Assembly: GCA_045627045.1 (NCBI GenBank)
Contig: JAZQMY010000041.1
Location: 1-64,000 of the forward strand
Length of the DNA: 64,000 nt
Direction of reading: 5' to 3'
Source: SIG351 sp045627045
GTDB lineage: Bacteria > Bacillota > Clostridia > HGM11327
The notes under the pieces are model-generated. The model saw only the letters and a list, made by a program, of their open reading frames with translations, searched no databases and was not told the DNA's origin. Below, in pieces: positions 35,222 to 43,802 of this stretch (positions are counted from its first letter, which is position 1; every line of letters starts with the position of its first letter). Made by a program: the position numbers and the translations under genes.

Positions 35222-36499
35222 TCAGTCTTCCTCTGTTCTGATCACTGCGCTCTTTGCATGAGCCGTGAGGCCCTCTTTTTCGGCAAAGTAGCCGACTTCC
35301 TTTGCAACTCTTGCAAGAGCATCTCTTGTGTAATATGTGTACTGTGTTTTCTTGATAAAATCATCAACGGAAAGCGGGCTTGAGAACTTTGCCGTGCCGC
35401 TTGTGGGAAGCGTGTGGTTCGGGCCTGCGAAATAGTCGCCGAGTGCCTCAGGGCAATTTCTGCCGAGGAATACCGAACCAGCATGACGGATCTTGTCAAG
35501 ATAGTCAAACGGACAATCAACGCAGAGCTCAAGGTGCTCGGGTGCTATCTCGTTTGCAATGTCTATTGCCGCATCAAGAGTATCTGCAACTATTATCTTG
35601 CCGTTATTGTCTATTGAAGCACGGGCAATTTCCGCTCTCTCAAGAAGAGGGATCTGTCTTTCGAGCTCCTCGGATACTTTTTCCGCAAGCTCATATGAAT
35701 CTGTTACAAGCACTGCGCTTGCCATCTTGTCATGCTCTGCCTGTGAAAGGAGGTCTGCTGCAGCATATTTCGGATTTGTCTTTCCGTCTGCTACAATGAG
35801 GATCTCGCTCGGGCCGGCAATCATATCTATTGATACCTTGCCGAATACCTGCTTCTTTGCCTCGGCGACGAATGCATTTCCCGGACCGACTATCTTGTCG
35901 ACCTTCGGGATCGTCTGTGTGCCGTACGCAAGTGCCGCAATCGCCTGTGCGCCGCCGACCTTGAATATTCTGTCAACGCCTGCTATTTTTGCCGCCGCAA
36001 GAATCACGGGATTGATTTTTCCTTCCTTGTTCGGAGGTGTCACGATCACGACCTCTTTGCAGCCTGCAATTTTAGCGGGAATCGAATCCATCAGAACCGT
36101 TGACGGATAAGCCGCCGTTCCGCCCGGAACGTAAAGACCTGCTCTGTCAACAGGAATTATCTTCTGACCTATTATTATTCCGTCCTCGTCATTGATAATA
36201 AAGCTGTTTCTCTTCTGTCTTTCATGGAATTTTCTTATATTAGCTGCCGCCTTTTTGAGAATCTCTATGAATTCCGGCTCGACCATTGCAAAAGCCTCTT
36301 CGATTTCTTCCTCCGTTACCGCAAGGGAAGTAAGCTTTGCCTTATCAAATTTTTCTGTATATTCCATAAGAGCCTTGTCGCCCTGTGCTCTTACGTTTTC
36401 GATGATTCCGGCAACTATTTCCTCAACATTTACCGCAGGTACTGCTCTTGCGAATACCTCGTCATTGGAAACCTCGCCGTACTTGAATACCTTTATCAT
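35222..36499 (-). CDS. hisD: Histidinol dehydrogenase
   Basis: The 425-residue zinc enzyme has VPGGTAAYPSTVLMDSIPAK, VGPGNAFVAEAK, GPSEILIVADG, the zinc/catalytic region DLLSQAEHDKMASAV, EIAPEHLEL with the catalytic Glu-His, and GPNHTLPTSGTAKF. It carries out the last two steps to L-histidine using NAD. It overlaps hisG by four bases. Confidence 0.96.
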   Translation of the reverse strand: MIKVFKYGEVSNDEVFARAVPAVNVEEIVAGIIENVRAQGDKALMEYTEKFDKAKLTSLAVTEEEIEEAFAMVEPEFIEILKKAAANIRKFHERQKRNSFIINDEDGIIIGQKIIPVDRAGLYVPGGTAAYPSTVLMDSIPAKIAGCKEVVIVTPPNKEGKINPVILAAAKIAGVDRIFKVGGAQAIAALAYGTQTIPKVDKIVGPGNAFVAEAKKQVFGKVSIDMIAGPSEILIVADGKTNPKYAAADLLSQAEHDKMASAVLVTDSYELAEKVSEELERQIPLLERAEIARASIDNNGKIIVADTLDAAIDIANEIAPEHLELCVDCPFDYLDKIRHAGSVFLGRNCPEALGDYFAGPNHTLPTSGTAKFSSPLSVDDFIKKTQYTYYTRDALARVAKEVGYFAEKEGLTAHAKSAVIRTEED

Positions 36500-37131
36500 T
36501 TTTCCTCCGTCTGCTCTGCCATTGCCGAAACAACTCTGTCAATTGCTTCGCTCTTGAATTTATAGCTTGTTTTATTCGAAATAAGTCTTGCGCTTATCGG
36601 CACTACCGTATCGAATACCACGAGATTGTTTTCTTTAAGTGTTGTGCCTGTCTCGACTATGTCGACTATTACGTCTGAAAGTCCGAGAATAGGCGCTATT
36701 TCTATTGAGCCGTTGAGATGGATGATATCAATGTCTCTGCCCTTTGAAAGATAGTATGTGCTGGCAATATTTGAGAACTTCGTTGCGACCCTGAGTGTTC
36801 TTGATGTGTCGTCCCTGAAGTCGCTCTTTGCTGCAACAGCCATTCTGCACTTGCCTATGTTCAGATCGAGAAGCTCATAAATATCCGGCTCGTACTCAAG
36901 CAGGATATCCTTTCCCGCAACGCCGATATCTGCCGCGCCTCTTTCAACATAGATAGCTACATCAGAAGGCTTTACCCAGAAATATCTGACTTTTCTTTCT
37001 TCGTTCTCAAAAATGAGCTTTCTGTTGTTTTCCTTGATTGACGGGCATTCAAAGCCTGCCTTTTCAAACATTTCGTAAACCTTTTCACCGAGTCTGCCCT
37101 TCGGTAAGGCTATATTAAGCATTTGTTCCAA
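36496..37131 (-). CDS. hisG: ATP phosphoribosyltransferase, short form HisG
   Basis: The 211-residue protein is the short HisG, lacking the C-terminal regulatory domain: LNIALPKGRLGEKVYEMFEKAG, DVAIYVERGAADIGVAGKD and the PRPP-binding DIVETGTTLKEN (about 160-171). Short HisG needs HisZ for activity and feedback control, and HisZ is encoded directly upstream with a 17-base overlap. Confidence 0.96.
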   Translation of the reverse strand: MEQMLNIALPKGRLGEKVYEMFEKAGFECPSIKENNRKLIFENEERKVRYFWVKPSDVAIYVERGAADIGVAGKDILLEYEPDIYELLDLNIGKCRMAVAAKSDFRDDTSRTLRVATKFSNIASTYYLSKGRDIDIIHLNGSIEIAPILGLSDVIVDIVETGTTLKENNLVVFDTVVPISARLISNKTSYKFKSEAIDRVVSAMAEQTEEK

Positions 37132-38224
37132 TTATTTTCACCTCACCGTTCTCAAGCTTTGCAAGTATTCTGCATCTTATGCCTTCAGGCTTCTTCTTTG
37201 CCGTAAGAACGCTTCTGCCTGTCTCCGCAAGCACCGCTCTTGCGCTCTTTATCTCGTTGATCGATGCATTTGAATCATAAAGAAGCACCGTATCAATATC
37301 ATATTTCTCTTTGTTTGTTGAAAGCTGTTCAAGCTGGTCAAGATATACCGCAAATCCGACAGCTCCTGACTTTCTGTTCATCTTTCTCATCAGCTTATCA
37401 TACTGTCCGCCCGACAGGACAAAATTCGGTATGCCCTCCACAAAGCCCTTGAACACAAAGCCGTTATAGTAATGCAAATCGTCCACTACGGAGAAATCAA
37501 TATTCACCTCGCCGGAGAAAAGAGCAATAACGCTTTCAAGCTGCAAAAGTGTGTCATTATTTATCTTGCCCTCAACAAGCTTTTTAAGCTCGGGAAGCGT
37601 TTCGTTTGCTTTGCCGTGAATAAGCACAAGTTTTTTGAGCTCCTCTGTCTTTTCGTCCGGAACGCCGCAGGCTTTGAGAGCTCTTAAAAGCTCATGAACG
37701 TTCTTCTCTCCCATGTAAGAGAGAACTTCATTCTTCATATCCTCCGGAACGCCGCAGTAATCCATGAACTCGTCTATTACGCCCAGATGCGATACATCAA
37801 GCACGTTGTCACTGCTTATCACATCAAGGCTCTTCTTTGCAAGAAGGATGACCTCCGACACAGAATAATCATCTATGTCACCTATGCATTCGAGCCCGAC
37901 CTGCATAATTTCCTTGAATGTCTTTGTTCCCTTTGATACACGGTAAACATTCTCGTTGTAGTAAAGCTTATTGAGTACGCACTCCTCGTCCTTTGTGTTC
38001 TTGACAATGGAAAGTGTAACGTCCGGCTTCAGCGCCATCAGCTTGCCGTTTGTATCCGTAAAGGTAATGACACCGTCAGATATGAGGAAGTCTTTATTCC
38101 TGGCATAAAGGTCGTACTCCTCAAATTTGTTCATTTTATAATTGGAATAACCGTATGAGTCATAAAGTGAGCGAAGAAGAAATTCCGTTTTCTCGCTCGG
38201 CTGAAGTGATAATGGTGTATTCAT
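37115..38224 (-). CDS. hisZ: ATP phosphoribosyltransferase regulatory subunit HisZ
   Basis: The 369-residue protein is a histidyl-tRNA synthetase paralogue: YDSYGYSNYKMNKFEEYDLYA, LKPDVTLSIVK (motif 2-like), YYNENVYR and GGQYDKLMRK. It lacks the catalytic and anticodon-binding set of a true HisRS and serves as the histidine-sensing partner of short HisG. It overlaps yerC by four bases (ATGA). Confidence 0.92.
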   Translation of the reverse strand: MNTPLSLQPSEKTEFLLRSLYDSYGYSNYKMNKFEEYDLYARNKDFLISDGVITFTDTNGKLMALKPDVTLSIVKNTKDEECVLNKLYYNENVYRVSKGTKTFKEIMQVGLECIGDIDDYSVSEVILLAKKSLDVISSDNVLDVSHLGVIDEFMDYCGVPEDMKNEVLSYMGEKNVHELLRALKACGVPDEKTEELKKLVLIHGKANETLPELKKLVEGKINNDTLLQLESVIALFSGEVNIDFSVVDDLHYYNGFVFKGFVEGIPNFVLSGGQYDKLMRKMNRKSGAVGFAVYLDQLEQLSTNKEKYDIDTVLLYDSNASINEIKSARAVLAETGRSVLTAKKKPEGIRCRILAKLENGEVKIIGTNA

Positions 38225-38514
38225 TTATTCTCCTCGTCCTTTAATTTTTCTATTGCTTTCACATATCCTCCGCCGCCGTAATTAAGACATTTGCTTACTC
38301 TGCCTATTGTGGCGGTGCTTACCTTGACCTGCTCCGTAATTTTCTGATAGCTCATTCCCTCCGAAAGAAGGATCGCCGTATCAAGCCTCTGAGCCATATC
38401 CTGTATTTCCTTAATTGTGCATAGATCCTCAAAATATTCGTAGCACTCATCTATTGTCTCGAGATGAAGAAACGTCTCAAACAATCTGTCTATTGATTCG
38501 GAACGAAAATTCAT
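38221..38514 (-). CDS. yerC: YerC/YecD TrpR-like transcriptional regulator
   Basis: The 97-residue protein belongs to the TrpR-superfamily YerC/YecD family. It has DLCTIKEIQDMAQRLDTA and the helix-turn-helix SYQKITEQVKVSTATIGRVSKCLNYG (about 55-80, second half with the TATIGRVSK recognition helix). It is the first gene of the his operon, coupled to hisZ, and the promoter spacer just upstream holds a perfect inverted repeat. Autoregulation of the his operon by histidine availability is the natural inference; the ligand is not shown by the sequence. AGGAG precedes the ATG. Confidence 0.88.
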   Translation of the reverse strand: MNFRSESIDRLFETFLHLETIDECYEYFEDLCTIKEIQDMAQRLDTAILLSEGMSYQKITEQVKVSTATIGRVSKCLNYGGGGYVKAIEKLKDEENK

Positions 38515-38553
38515 ATTATTATCTCCTGTTGTTCATTATTTCAGCGCTTTAAT

Positions 38554-38582
38554 ATTATACCACTTTAATTTGCTAAAGTCAA
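38554..38582 (-). promoter_or_regulatory. his operon promoter
   Basis: On the minus strand TTGACT (38582-38577) and TATAAT (38559-38554) with a 17-base spacer, about 40 bases before the yerC ATG. It is divergent from the 38614-38642 promoter. Confidence 0.85.
38562..38579. promoter_or_regulatory. Candidate YerC operator
   Basis: Perfect inverted repeat ACTTTA-N6-TAAAGT filling the spacer and the 3' end of the -35 of the his promoter. A dimer bound here would block RNA polymerase. The size and symmetry fit a TrpR-type repressor site. Confidence 0.55.
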
Positions 38583-38613
38583 GAGGCTATTTGATATTCC
38601 TTATAATAAGTTG

Positions 38614-38642
38614 TTGACATTCGTCATTTTTTGATATATAAT
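38614..38642 (+). promoter_or_regulatory. Consensus promoter of the 192-aa protein gene
   Basis: TTGACA (38614-38619) and TATAAT (38637-38642) with a 17-base spacer, a perfect SigA consensus. Confidence 0.85.
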
Positions 38643-38682
38643 TACATTAATATTTATATTTTCTCAAAGGAAGGTATTTTTT

Positions 38683-39261
38683 ATGATTTATAAGCATATG
38701 TTCTGCGGATATTCAGATGATAACAAGGTCGAGCTCCTCAGCAATGATGAGATCATCACTTCATCAGCCGCATATTTTGAAGAAGAAAAGCTCGTATTCG
38801 TTTACTACGAATCAAAGAACGAAGCCCTCTCCATCAATGACGTTGTAAAGGGCAATATGAAGAAGTTCCCAAACGGAAGCGACTGGACTGAAATGGTTGA
38901 GATCTTCCACTACTTCACTCCCAAGAATGATGAAGAATGGACAAGAAAGATTCCGAACAAGACTGCCAACTTCCGCATCAACAAGATCAATATGGATCAC
39001 GTTGCAAGCTACATCTATCATCATCAGGATCTTCAGTATCACAACCAGTATGGGTGTGATAAATTCTTTTCCATATTTCTCTTTGGCAATATCGGCATAA
39101 TCTATGGCGAAGACCCGATTGAGAATGTTACATGGGCCGACATTGAAGGCAGAGTATGGGCTCCTACAAGAAGCGACTGGTGCTCACTCATGAACGAGCA
39201 TTTCAAGGCTTGGCCTGATGGACATAAAGGCTGGGTAGCTCTTGCAAATGCTGCAAAATAA
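38683..39261 (+). CDS. Uncharacterised 192-aa soluble protein
   Basis: I do not recognise a family. The protein is soluble, without signal peptide or membrane helix, with an acidic N-terminal half (LLSNDEIITSSAAYFEEEKLVFVYYESKNEAL), a His-rich centre (MDHVASYIYHHQDLQYHNQYG), a hydrophobic strand FFSIFLFGNIGIIYGEDP, and a Trp-rich end (WAPTRSDWCSLMNEHFKAWP). The ribosome binding site is AAAGGAAGG. A perfect consensus promoter drives it, so it is probably well expressed. The DUF2500 gene starts 16 bases after it. Confidence 0.75.
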   Translation: MIYKHMFCGYSDDNKVELLSNDEIITSSAAYFEEEKLVFVYYESKNEALSINDVVKGNMKKFPNGSDWTEMVEIFHYFTPKNDEEWTRKIPNKTANFRINKINMDHVASYIYHHQDLQYHNQYGCDKFFSIFLFGNIGIIYGEDPIENVTWADIEGRVWAPTRSDWCSLMNEHFKAWPDGHKGWVALANAAK

Positions 39262-39277
39262 CCCCCAGTAATATTTT

Positions 39278-39697
39278 ATGTTGTTCTACGGCAACAATCC
39301 TTTCTTCAGCGTATATTATATCTTTCTTGCGACATTTATCCTTATTTCATCTGCGATTACCGTTTTTATCATTTTGATGGTCGTAAAGGCAGTACGAAAT
39401 AAGAAAAAGAACGATCAGTCACCTAGGCTTACTGTCTCAGCTTTGATTGTCTCAAAAAGGATACAAGTTACAAGCAATTCAACCGCAAACTTCGGAGACC
39501 TTTCCGGTGCACACGGTTATTCGCATCATACTCACACAATATATTACGTTACTTTTCAGGTCGAAAGCGGTGACCGGATGGAATTACCTATGACAGGATC
39601 GGAGTATGCCATGATTGCAGAAGGAGACAAAGGAAAGCTTTCGTTTCAAGGAACAAGATATCTCGGTTTTGAGAGATCTTCTGCCGAAAGAAAATGA
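39278..39697 (+). CDS. DUF2500 family membrane protein
   Basis: The 139-residue protein has one N-terminal membrane helix (about 10-36) and a cytoplasmic-side domain with PRLTVSALIVSKR, the His-rich HGYSHHTHTIYYVTFQV, MELPMTGSEYAMIAEGDKGKLSFQGTRYLGFER. This fits DUF2500 (family function unknown). It is probably co-transcribed with the 192-aa gene and ends at a strong terminator. Confidence 0.85.
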   Translation: MLFYGNNPFFSVYYIFLATFILISSAITVFIILMVVKAVRNKKKNDQSPRLTVSALIVSKRIQVTSNSTANFGDLSGAHGYSHHTHTIYYVTFQVESGDRMELPMTGSEYAMIAEGDKGKLSFQGTRYLGFERSSAERK

Positions 39698-39710
39698 CAA
39701 TTCAATACAA

Positions 39711-39754
39711 AACCGGCTGAACGCAATTGATAATCAGCGTTCAGCCGGTTTTTA
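39711..39754 (+). terminator. Terminator after the DUF2500 gene
   Basis: A perfect 14-bp stem (AACCGGCTGAACGC/GCGTTCAGCCGGTT) with a 12-base loop and a T-run. Confidence 0.92.
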
Positions 39755-39776
39755 TGTGTTTTTATGCAAAAGCCTT

Positions 39777-40643
39777 TTATCTTTCTTTTCCGAGGAAGAA
39801 CAGTGCAAGCGTTCCGGGGCCGGAATGTGAGCCGATAACGGGGCCTATATTCGTATAGTAAAATACTTCAGCACCGCACTTCTCCTTCAGCATCTTTCCC
39901 AGAAGCTCTGCATCCTCCCTGCAATCTCCGTGAGAAATGAACACAGTGCCTGCCGAAGCATTGAGTGCCAACTGCGCATACTTTTCGGCAATGCTCTTTA
40001 TGGCGATTTTTCTGCCTCTCACCTTTGACACTGCCACAAGCTTTCCGTTGTTGTCCATATGCATTACGGGCTTTATACCGAGCACTTCTCCTATGAGCGC
40101 AGTTGCCTTTGAAATTCTTCCGCCTCGTCTCAAGTAAACAAGATCGTCCACTGTGAACCAGTGGCAGACATTCAGTCTTGAATCGATCACGAACTTTTCA
40201 ACCGCATCAATTGAAGCTCCGGATTTCTTCATTTGCGCTGCAAGATAAACAAGAAGTCCCTGACCTGCCGAGCCGGAAAGAGAATCCACTGCTCTTATTC
40301 TGCCTTCGCCGTATTCTTTTTTAAGCTCCTCCACCGTCTGCGCCGCAACGCTGTATGTGTTGCTCAGGCCCGATGAAAAGCAGATATAAAGAATATCAAC
40401 ACCTGATTCAAGTATCGGTTCAAACTTCTCTCTGAACGTAAAGGTGTTTATGGCAGATGTTTTTGCCACTCTTCCGTTTCTCATCATGTCATAAAATTCT
40501 TCAGGAGCAATATCATAATCAGAATATATTCTTTCATCTTCATTAAACATAAATGTCATCGGGATGATTTCAATTCCCCACTCACGGGCATTCTCCTGTC
40601 TGATATCGCATACTGAATCGGTGATAATCACATAATCATTCAT
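39777..40643 (-). CDS. DegV family fatty-acid-binding protein
   Basis: The 288-residue protein has the DegV start VIITDSVCDI, KTSAINTFTF with the lipid-head-group Ser/Thr, YICFSSGLSNTY, and DDLVYLRRGGRISKATALIG. DegV/FakB proteins bind a fatty acid for phosphorylation by FakA. Several copies per genome are usual in Clostridia. A TTGCAT-18-TAGAAT promoter may lie about 40-70 bases upstream. The 256 bases up to 40900 hold only the next gene's terminator. Confidence 0.93.
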   Translation of the reverse strand: MNDYVIITDSVCDIRQENAREWGIEIIPMTFMFNEDERIYSDYDIAPEEFYDMMRNGRVAKTSAINTFTFREKFEPILESGVDILYICFSSGLSNTYSVAAQTVEELKKEYGEGRIRAVDSLSGSAGQGLLVYLAAQMKKSGASIDAVEKFVIDSRLNVCHWFTVDDLVYLRRGGRISKATALIGEVLGIKPVMHMDNNGKLVAVSKVRGRKIAIKSIAEKYAQLALNASAGTVFISHGDCREDAELLGKMLKEKCGAEVFYYTNIGPVIGSHSGPGTLALFFLGKER

Positions 40644-40842
40644 ATTTGTTGTTCCTTTCGTGTTTTGGTTTATGGCAATATTCTACCATGTTTTCATCAG
40701 AAAATGCAAGCTAATCTGCCACATTGCGGCTATAATGAGAGGATAGCCTGCAATAGAGCTGGGAATACATAATTCTATTTATATAAAATCTTCTCTCATC
40801 AGAAGAGAGTTCACCGATTTATGCGGCAAAACCTAATCACGC

Positions 40843-40880
40843 AAAAAAGAGCCGACGGAAGCTCTTTTCCATCGGCTCTT
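40843..40880 (-). terminator. Terminator of the large beta-helix gene
   Basis: A 14-bp stem (AAGAGCCGATGGAA/TTCCGTCGGCTCTT, one G-T pair) followed by TTTTTTG on the minus strand, 20 bases after the stop. Confidence 0.88.
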
Positions 40881-40899
40881 GAAAAGCGTAATTTATGTC

Positions 40900-42948
40900 T
40901 CAGGTCTTGTATCTGCCTATTTTCTCAAAAGGAATATCAACGAATTCCGGAAGAAGCTCTTTTGCTCTCTCATTCAGCCTGAATGTGCCCTCAACAAGGC
41001 ATTCACTGCGGTCTGCAAATACAGGATTGTTCTCCACTCTGCCGAATCTGACAACGGAATCCTCTATCAGGCAGCCAGCTCCGTTTCTGAATACATCACT
41101 GTCGCCGTGATAAACGATAAGGTTGTTCTTGACGAATGCGCCGGTAGGATTTGCCGGGCACAGAGGATCGTCACCTGAAAGCGAATCGGGTCTGATCATT
41201 GCAAGTCTCGGAAATCTGTCAGCCCACGGGCTTTCCTTCAGCTTGACTGACTCAAGCTGTCTCCAGAAATGAGTGCACTCGCCCTTCGGGCCCCAATTAC
41301 CGTCAATAACTCCGTTTCTGCCTCTGTCATCGAAGAGTATTGCGTACTCCTTGCAGTCCAGCAAAAGATTGTTCACAACTGTGTTGTCCGAACCGCCGCC
41401 AACGAGCATACCCTTTGCACCGCTTCTGTCGATAATGTTTCCGTATGCCGTCTGACCTGATTCAGTATCATCCCAATAGATGGCAACAGGTCTGTAATGA
41501 TCGTTGCCTGTGTTTCTGATTATGTTGTATCTTACTATGCAGCCGTATGCCGTCCAATCACGTCCGCTGTATATTGCACCGGCATCGTTTGACTGCTGAA
41601 CGGTTTCATTTATGTAGTTATACTCTATTATTTCATCAGCGCCGTCATAATAAATAGCCATATGCGTTGATCTCTCAATATCATTATGCGCAACGAGGTT
41701 TCCGCAACCGCTTATTTCTATTCCGGGGTTATACATCGGGAATGTCTTAGCCCAATCATGAACATAGTTATTTATGGCACGGTTATTTCCCTTGCTGAAG
41801 TTTCTCTTGTCGCCGCCTGAAAGGGAAATTCCGCCCTTGCCCGTATTGAATACCTCGCAGTCTGAAACAGTATTGTCCCTGCCGGAACACTTGATTGCCC
41901 AGCCGAGCACGCTGTGAATAGTACAGTTATTGATTGTGCAGCCGTTGCAATTTCTCATTTCAATGCAGTGATTTCTTGCGCCGGTGAACGTGAGGCCTTC
42001 AAACGTGATGTAATCCGTCTTCTCTGCGGAAATCATTACATTCTGTGAAAGAGAAATAATCACCTTTGCCGTCGCCGGATCGGAAGTCGGCCAAACGTAG
42101 AGTCGAAGTGTATCTCTGTCAAGATAATACTCTCCGGGCGCATCAAGCTCCTCTGGAATATTGTAGAAATAATATTCGGCACCCTTTTCAAGTCCGTAAT
42201 GAGAAATGTATCTCATGTTCAGAATACCTGTTTCGGCATCCAATCCGTCAATAAGAGATGAGCTGTCAGACCAATCCACACCGAAATAGCCTGTCATCCA
42301 GACCTTATTCAGTTCTTTCCAGTTTTTCGTTCTCTGTGCCGTATCTTTATCTATTACGATAGTACCGCCCTTAGGGTTTCTCTTGTCAATATTTCTCTCG
42401 CCCTGATCGATTACATCCTTAAAATTAAGAAAACCCTCGTTAGGATATCTTGCAAGTCTGAGTCTTTCGTTATTCCAGAATATTTCAATATTGCTTCCGC
42501 AGGTATTGTCATCATATTTGCCGGCATCACTTCCGCCTATAGCACAAAGCGGGCCTATTGATTCTTTTGTTGCTCCTGCCTTTGCAAGATCAAATACAAG
42601 TATATTTTTTCTTGCATCCTCGGAAAATCTCTCTCCCATCTCATCGGCAACAGGAGTAAAAAGACCTGTATCAAGCGTTACGCCGCTGTTGAAGACTACT
42701 TCTCCATCAAGAGCCCTGTATACTACAGGTGCATCCTTCGTGCCGCTGTCCTCCGAAGTAAATTTAAGTCCGTCCGTTTTGTACTCACCCTTTGCAAAAA
42801 GAACCGTTATCTGTGCTTCGGGGAATTCCTTTCTCTTTGCTCTTGCAGCCTTCTGCGCCGCCTCAGGAGTTCTGAGCGGTTCATTTGATGTACCTTTATT
42901 TGCGTCATTTCCGTTTACGGAAACGTATATTTCTATCTGCTTCTTCAT
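40900..42948 (-). CDS. Right-handed parallel beta-helix protein, possible glycoside hydrolase
   Basis: The 682-residue protein begins IYVSVNGNDANKGTSNEPLRT, a DUF1565-type start, followed by a 200-residue beta-rich region (WNNERLRLARYPNEGF, VWMTGYFGVDWSD) and then a long beta-helix (FEGLTFTGARNHCIEMRNC, CTINNCTIHSVLGWAIK, GIEISGCGNLVAHN). The layout resembles the GH141 group and related beta-helix enzymes. There is no signal peptide. It has its own consensus promoter and terminator, so it is monocistronic. The reaction and substrate are not established. Confidence 0.68.
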   Translation of the reverse strand: MKKQIEIYVSVNGNDANKGTSNEPLRTPEAAQKAARAKRKEFPEAQITVLFAKGEYKTDGLKFTSEDSGTKDAPVVYRALDGEVVFNSGVTLDTGLFTPVADEMGERFSEDARKNILVFDLAKAGATKESIGPLCAIGGSDAGKYDDNTCGSNIEIFWNNERLRLARYPNEGFLNFKDVIDQGERNIDKRNPKGGTIVIDKDTAQRTKNWKELNKVWMTGYFGVDWSDSSSLIDGLDAETGILNMRYISHYGLEKGAEYYFYNIPEELDAPGEYYLDRDTLRLYVWPTSDPATAKVIISLSQNVMISAEKTDYITFEGLTFTGARNHCIEMRNCNGCTINNCTIHSVLGWAIKCSGRDNTVSDCEVFNTGKGGISLSGGDKRNFSKGNNRAINNYVHDWAKTFPMYNPGIEISGCGNLVAHNDIERSTHMAIYYDGADEIIEYNYINETVQQSNDAGAIYSGRDWTAYGCIVRYNIIRNTGNDHYRPVAIYWDDTESGQTAYGNIIDRSGAKGMLVGGGSDNTVVNNLLLDCKEYAILFDDRGRNGVIDGNWGPKGECTHFWRQLESVKLKESPWADRFPRLAMIRPDSLSGDDPLCPANPTGAFVKNNLIVYHGDSDVFRNGAGCLIEDSVVRFGRVENNPVFADRSECLVEGTFRLNERAKELLPEFVDIPFEKIGRYKT

Positions 42949-42977
42949 ATAAAAATCCCTTCGTTTATTTTATGTAA

Positions 42978-43006
42978 ATTTTATCACAAACCAACAATTG
43001 TGTCAA
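42978..43006 (-). promoter_or_regulatory. Consensus promoter of the large beta-helix gene
   Basis: On the minus strand TTGACA (43006-43001) and TAAAAT (42983-42978), 17-base spacer. The spacer contains CACAA and TTGTG half sites and the palindrome ACAATTGT, which may bind a sugar-responsive repressor. Confidence 0.78.
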
Positions 43007-43024
43007 CCTCTTCCACAAAAATAA

Positions 43025-43064
43025 TAATATTAAAAGAGACCTTTCAAAGCTGAAAAGTCTCTTT
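43025..43064 (-). terminator. Terminator of the ABC-HAD operon
   Basis: An 8-bp stem AAAGAGAC/GTCTCTTT extended by an imperfect inner stem (TTTTC/GAAAG) is followed on the minus strand by TTTTAATATT, just after the HAD gene stop. Confidence 0.78.
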
Positions 43065-43070
43065 CATTCA

Positions 43071-43802
43071 TTACATATTCATTATCATGTCGATCATGTC
43101 GGCAATTCTGTTGCACTGATACTTTGCCGCATCCTTCAGCTCCTGAACCGCATTCGACACTGCAAAGCCGTTATACCTGATCACCATATCATAATCGTTC
43201 ATCTCATTTCCTACCGCAAAGACGTGATCGGGTGTTTCGCCTGCAAGCTTTATGTAATCTTCGATTCCCGTATGCTTGCCCGTGTTTGCCTTAGGAATAT
43301 CAACGCTGCCGCCGTTTGTCAGCACAGTAAGATACTTGCCAAGCTCCGATGACATGATATCTTCCTTCATCTTCAGCGCATTCTCAACTGTTCCTACCCA
43401 TGTGCAATACTGATGTATGCAAGCATTTTCAGGAAGCGCAAAGCCCTTCTCATATGCATCGCTGACATCAAATCCCAATACCTCGTATCTGTTTCCGGCA
43501 TAAAGATTTTTTGCTCCTGCCTTGTACATAAGCGCCATAAGCTTTTCGACACAGTCATTTGAGATAGCCTTTTCTGCTATGATTTTGTTTTCACTATTGA
43601 GAATCGCTCCGCCCGAGCCTGCTACAATGAAGTCATGCTCAACGGTGGATGCCGCCTCTATTGCCCACGGGACAATCCTGCCCGTCACAACACCGAACTG
43701 ATTTCCTGCCTCACGGAATCTTTTTATTGCGGCTTTGTCTTCATCCGAAACAACGCCGTTCACGTTTATTGTTCCGTCGTAATCTGCTGCAATAATATAC
43801 AT
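43071..43802 (-). CDS. HAD-IIB (Cof-type) phosphatase
   Basis: The 243-residue protein begins IIAADYDGTINVNG with the nucleophile Asp, and has VVTGR, the cap domain, and HVFAVGNEMNDYDMVIRYNGFAVSNA with the metal-binding GNxxND near the end. Members dephosphorylate sugar phosphates or flavin and pyridoxal cofactors. Its ATG overlaps the stop of the ABC exporter gene (TAATG), so it belongs to the same transcript. Confidence 0.88.
   Translation of the reverse strand: MYIIAADYDGTINVNGVVSDEDKAAIKRFREAGNQFGVVTGRIVPWAIEAASTVEHDFIVAGSGGAILNSENKIIAEKAISNDCVEKLMALMYKAGAKNLYAGNRYEVLGFDVSDAYEKGFALPENACIHQYCTWVGTVENALKMKEDIMSSELGKYLTVLTNGGSVDIPKANTGKHTGIEDYIKLAGETPDHVFAVGNEMNDYDMVIRYNGFAVSNAVQELKDAAKYQCNRIADMIDMIMNM

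Noticed and set aside
38515..38682. T-box or his leader attenuator before the his operon
   Set aside because: The leader is only about 35-40 bases, too short for a T-box, and shows no terminator hairpin or run of His codons.
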